Assembly (NCBI GenBank): GCA_029465975.1
Contig: CM055737.1
Location: 21,787,502 to 21,851,501, forward strand
Length of the DNA stretch: 64,000 nt
Direction of reading: 5' to 3'
From: Dallia pectoralis
Taxonomy: Eukaryota; Chordata; Actinopteri; Esociformes; Umbridae
In this document: piece by piece, positions 60,142 through 64,000 of the stretch
How the letters are laid out: each line of letters opens with the position of its first letter
How positions within the stretch are numbered: the stretch's first letter is position 1
Position numbers and translations under genes: made by a program
The notes under the pieces: generated by a model
Seen by the model: only the letters and a program-made list of their open reading frames with translations
Told to the model about the DNA's origin: nothing
Database searches by the model: none

Positions 60142-62090
60142 ATAAAGTATGTTCATTATGTCCACAGTTGTATATAATGTAATGTAATGCTGTACTGTTC
60201 TGTTTAAAGTAAGTTCTTTATGTCCTCAGTTGTATATAATGTAATGCTGTACTGTTCTGTATAAGGTATGTTCATTATGTTCTCAGTTGTATATAATGTA
60301 ATGTAATGAAGTACTGTTCTGTATAAAGTATATTCATTATGTCCTCAGTTGTATATAATATTATGTAATGCAGTACTGTTCTGTATAAAGTATGTTCCTT
60401 ATGTTCTCAGTTGTATATAATGTAATTAATGCTGTACTGTTCTGTAATAAGTATGTTCATTATTTCCTCAGTTGTATATAATGTAATGTAATGCTGTATT
60501 ATTCTGTATAAAGTATGTTCATTATGTTCTTAGTTGAATATAATGTAATGCTGTACTGTTCTGTATAAAGTATGTTCATTATGTCCTCAGTTGTATATAA
60601 TGTAATGCTGTACTGTTCTGTATTAAAGTATGTTCATTACGTCCTCGGTTGTATATAATGGAATGTAATGCTGTACTGTTGTGTATAAAGTATGTTCATA
60701 ATGTTCTCAGTTGTATATAATGTAATGCTGTACTGTTCGGTATAAAGTGTGTTCAATATGTTCTCAGTTGTATATAATGTAATGCTGTACTGTTCTGTAT
60801 AAAGTATGTTCCTTATGTCCTCAGTTTTATATAATGTATGCTGTACTGATGTGTAAAAAGTATGTTCATAATGTTCTCAGTTGTATATAATGTAATGCTG
60901 TACTGTTCGGTATAAAGTATGTTCATTCTGTCCTCAGTTGTATATAATGTAATGCTGTACTGTTCTGTATAAAATTATGTTCATTATGTCCTCAGTTGTA
61001 TATAATGAAATGTAATGGTGTACTGTTGTGTATAAAGTATGTTCGTTATGTCCTCAGTTGTATATAATGTAATGTGGTACTGTTCTGTATAAATTATGTT
61101 CATTATGTCCTCAGTTGTATATAATGCAATGCTGTAGCGTTCTGTGTAAAGTGTGTTCATAATGTCCTTAGTTGCATATATATTGAATTGCTGTACTGTT
61201 CTGTATAAAGTACGTTCATTATGTCCCCAGTGGTATATAATGTAATGTAATGCTGGACTGTTCTGTATAAGGTATGTTCATTATGTTCTCAGTTGTATAT
61301 AATGTAATGCTGTACAGTTCGGTATAAAGTGTGTTCTATATGTTCTCAGTTGTATATAATGTAATGATGTACTGTTCTGTATAAAGTATGTTCATTATGT
61401 CCTCAGTTGTACATAATGTAATGCTGTACTGTTCTGTATAAAGTATGTTCACTATGTCCACAGTTGTATATATTGTAATGCTGTACTGTTCTGTATAAAG
61501 TATGGTCAGTATTTCCTCAGTTGTGTATAATGTAATGTAATGATGTACTGTTCTGTATAAAGTATGTTCATTATGTCCTCAGTTGTACATAATGTAATGC
61601 TGTACTGTTCTGTATAAAGTATGTTCACTATGTCCACAGTTGTATATATTGTAATGCTGTACTGTTCTGTATAAAGTATGGTCAGTATTTCCTCAGTTGT
61701 GTATAATGTAATGTAATGCTGTACTGTTCTGTAATAAGTATGTTCATTATTTCCTCAGTTGTGTATAATGTAATGTAATGCTGTATTATTCTGTATAAAG
61801 TATGTTCATTATGTCCTCAGTTGTATATAATGTAATGCTGTACTGTTCTGTATAAAGTATGTTCATTATGTCCTCAGTTGTATATAATGTAATGCTGTAC
61901 TGTTCTGTATAAGGTATGTTCATTATGTTCTCAGTTGTATATAATGTAATTAATGCTGTACTGTTCTGTAATAAGTATGTTCATTATTTCCTCAGTTGTG
62001 TATTATGTAATGTAATGCTGTACTGTTCTGTATAAAGTATGTTCATTATGTCCTCAGTTGTATATAATGTAATGTAATGCTGTACTGTCC
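60142..62090. repeat. minisatellite, about 57-bp unit, about 34 copies
   Basis: The unit contains AATGCTGTACTGTTCTGTAT, AAAGTATGTTCATTATGTCC and TCAGTTGTATATAATGT. Copies are more diverged than in the other arrays, so it is probably older. A gypsy LTR terminates it at 62,093. Confidence 0.95.
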
Positions 62091-62092
62091 TG

Positions 62093-62301
62093 TGTAAATA
62101 GTTCAGATATACACAGGAGACTCAGGGTTCAATGAACATTTGTATTGAACTTCACACAGTCGCATACAGGCAAGTCCTCCAACTAAAACCCCAAAAATCA
62201 CTTCATCGGGCGCGAGCCTTCCCGGTAACGCGCAGCTTGCATACGTAACAGAATGCCCTTAAAGCCATAGTCACATTTACATGTGCACATTATATGACAT
62301 C
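62093..62301 (-). repeat. 3' LTR of the gypsy element
   Basis: On the minus strand it starts TGTCATATAATGTGC directly after the polypurine tract and ends GTTCAGATATACAC-side with TATTTACA, giving TG...CA termini and about 209 bp. It includes TTCAATACAAATG. The exact outer end could be 62091, because TGTGTAAATA offers two TG choices. Confidence 0.75.
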
Positions 62302-62565
62302 TCCCCTTTCATGTTTTGTTTCTCTGAGGATACCCAAAGATATCCTGACTGTTCCTATAACTGAACATTTGAACCGTACTACACTTGATTAAACAGTAGG
62401 CTTAACTCATTAAACATTACTCTGTGCAATATATAAACGAGCATTAGAACGTAAGCACTCTTAGCAGTGTAAATAAACTTTTCAGTCCACAAACATTTCC
62501 TTTACATCATCTTCTTCCCTCCCCACAGTGCATGGCTCCAAAGATTAACAAAAATATCCCCATCT

Positions 62566-64000
62566 TTACAGATTTAACCTTTCAACAGGTTTACTCAGTC
62601 TACCAGACCGGGTGTGGGGCAGTCCAGTCTGTATTTCTGGCGGTTTGACACTTGGGGTTGGCAATGCAGCATCTGTGGAGACTGTGGGGTCAGGCTGCTG
62701 TGTGGCAGCACCTTGCTGCAGTTCATCTGGAGCTAGAGGGTGAGTGTCTCCCGCCACAGGAGGAACATGCTGCAAGTGACGCCGGTTGCGTCTCAAAGTT
62801 GCTCCCTGAGGTGTTTCAATGACAAAGGAGCGTGGTGTGGTGCTGTCTCCCAAGACAACAGCAGGTGTTCTCCAGGCTTTCTGATGGTCCAGCTTTATGA
62901 GTACGGGATCACCTGGCTTTACAGAAGGCAAGGGCCTAGCTCCATGGCGCTGATTAAAGTAGAATGCTTGTTTCCCCTTTTCCAATGCATCCTTAGTCCT
63001 GACCGTTTCCAGATCAGGCCATCGGGGCTGTAGATTTGCCTCCAGTGTCAGAAGGGTTGTCTTTATCTTCCTGCCCATGAGCAGCTCTGCCGGGCTCACG
63101 CCTGTGGTGGTGCAAGGCGTTGACCGATAGCACATAAGGGCAAGCAGAGGGTCTTTCTGCGTCAAGATTCTTTTAGCGGTCTGAACCCCTCTCTCTGCAT
63201 GTCCGTTCCCTTGAGGGTTGTGTGGACTAGAAGTGATGTGTATAAAGTCAAACTCTATTGCAAAGCCTTTGAATTCCTGACATGAAAATTGAGGCCCATT
63301 GTCAGACACGACCTCGTCTGGACAGCCAAATCTTGCAAACACTGCCTTCAACTTCAAGATTACCTGCGAGGCAGTGGTTGTCGGCAGGTGAAGTATTTCC
63401 AGGAAACGGGAAAAATAGTCAGACACGACAAGGTAAGTGTGTTTGTTATGATCACACAGATCCATCGCAAGTCTCTTCCAAGGCCGGTCAGGAAGGGGGG
63501 TAGAGATGAGAGGTTCTTTCCGCTGGCTGGGTTTCCTCTCACGGCATACCTGACAAGACTGGACTTTTTTCTGGATTTCTGATGAGATGCTGGGCCACCA
63601 TACGGACGCATGGGCTCGCTCTCTACACTTTGTCAAACCTTGGTGTCCGTCATGTATTCGGTCCAGGATGTCTGTTCTGAGCACATCTGGAATCACCATA
63701 CGGCTACCTCTGATGACGATCCCATCGCACTCTGAGAATTCAGCTTTCATGGGAAAATATTCTCTGATTGCTCCTGGGACCTGGCCTATGTACTCTGGCC
63801 ACCCTGACTTTATGAACTGCAACACCAGTTGAAGGTTACTGTCGGCTGCTGTAGCTGTCTTTATGGCCTCAAGCTTACGTGGGGATGTAGGCAGGGCGTC
63901 TACCACGGCTGCTACATAGCATGCTACGTCTGAGTGAGTTTCCGTCTCCGTTTCCAGGGACTGTAATGGACTCCGTGAGAGTGTGTCGGCCACCGCTAGG
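62566..64000 (-). CDS. gypsy pol: RNase H end and integrase (partial, unbroken)
   Basis: Open without interruption from the window edge to TAA at 62566-62568 (478 codons visible); the frame has no ATG here, so it is the C-terminal part of a longer polyprotein. VADTLSRSPL is the end of the RNase H/tether region. The zinc-binding H-H-C-C follows (HDGHQG...CQVC). The integrase core then has aspartate in MDLCDHNKHTY, aspartate in VVSDNGPQFS and glutamate in NPQGNGHAERG. The C-terminal part has VKPGDPVLIK and LRRNRRHLQHVP, typical of vertebrate gypsy integrases. All catalytic residues are present. This is the only long mobile-element enzyme frame here without a frameshift, which suggests a young copy. 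Confidence 0.92.
   Translation of the reverse strand, partial: LAVADTLSRSPLQSLETETETHSDVACYVAAVVDALPTSPRKLEAIKTATAADSNLQLVLQFIKSGWPEYIGQVPGAIREYFPMKAEFSECDGIVIRGSRMVIPDVLRTDILDRIHDGHQGLTKCRERAHASVWWPSISSEIQKKVQSCQVCRERKPSQRKEPLISTPLPDRPWKRLAMDLCDHNKHTYLVVSDYFSRFLEILHLPTTTASQVILKLKAVFARFGCPDEVVSDNGPQFSCQEFKGFAIEFDFIHITSSPHNPQGNGHAERGVQTAKRILTQKDPLLALMCYRSTPCTTTGVSPAELLMGRKIKTTLLTLEANLQPRWPDLETVRTKDALEKGKQAFYFNQRHGARPLPSVKPGDPVLIKLDHQKAWRTPAVVLGDSTTPRSFVIETPQGATLRRNRRHLQHVPPVAGDTHPLAPDELQQGAATQQPDPTVSTDAALPTPSVKPPEIQTGLPHTRSGRLSKPVERLNL

Larger units (their letters stand above)
62093..64000 (-). mobile_element. Ty3/gypsy LTR retrotransposon, 3' part
   Basis: The minus-strand order is integrase-bearing polyprotein end (stop at 62566), spacer, polypurine tract AAAGGGGAGA and LTR. 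The element runs off the right edge, so the 5' LTR, gag, protease, RT and most of RNase H are outside. It inserted at or into the end of the 57-bp minisatellite. Confidence 0.88.

Overview
The window is nuclear DNA from a ray-finned (teleost) fish. The evidence is spliced vertebrate genes with GT-AG exons, fish-type mobile elements (Tc1-like, hAT-like, DIRS, Ty3/gypsy, tRNA-derived SINEs, LINE 3' ends) and a very high load of minisatellites. There are no prokaryotic operons. Three runs of exactly 500 N are assembly gaps. The species cannot be fixed from the sequence alone.

Two host genes are recognisable. From about 6.1 to 21.5 kb, and possibly to 30.9 kb, the minus strand carries exons from the C-terminal half of a SIPA1L-type (spine-associated RapGAP) protein. 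From 42,774 to 52,035 the plus strand carries exons 1-6 of an LGI-family gene that best fits lgi2: signal peptide, LRR N-cap, four 24-residue LRR exons of about 72 bp and the LRR C-cap. The two genes lie head to head. Both carry single-base frame breaks, and lgi2 also has an in-frame TGA. The EAR-domain exons of lgi2 and the RapGAP/PDZ exons of sipa1l were not found.

Most of the window is repeats. Three copies of a non-autonomous LTR element (16.35-19.12, 33.55-36.53, 43.44-46.65 kb) have LTRs of about 370-390 bp and 5-bp target duplications. None has a visible gag or pol; the interior is tandem arrays in which nearly every unit carries ATGGC, often as AAGATGGC(G/T)GC. In each copy a short reading frame begins at an ATGGC inside the 5' LTR and runs into the interior. 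I regard this as the most unusual system here. One copy is nested in an older solo LTR and another split a minisatellite in lgi2 intron 1. A further solo LTR lies inverted at 37.6 kb.

A nearly full-length DIRS retrotransposon (54.1-59.3 kb, minus strand) keeps inverted terminal repeats, an internal complementary region and remains of gag, RT-RNase H and tyrosine recombinase. A Ty3/gypsy element enters from the right edge with an unbroken integrase frame. A defective Tc1-like element sits in a sipa1l intron against a (CA)n tract of about 210 bp. More than ten unrelated minisatellites (units 24-58 bp) fill introns and intergenic space; several give long but spurious reading frames.
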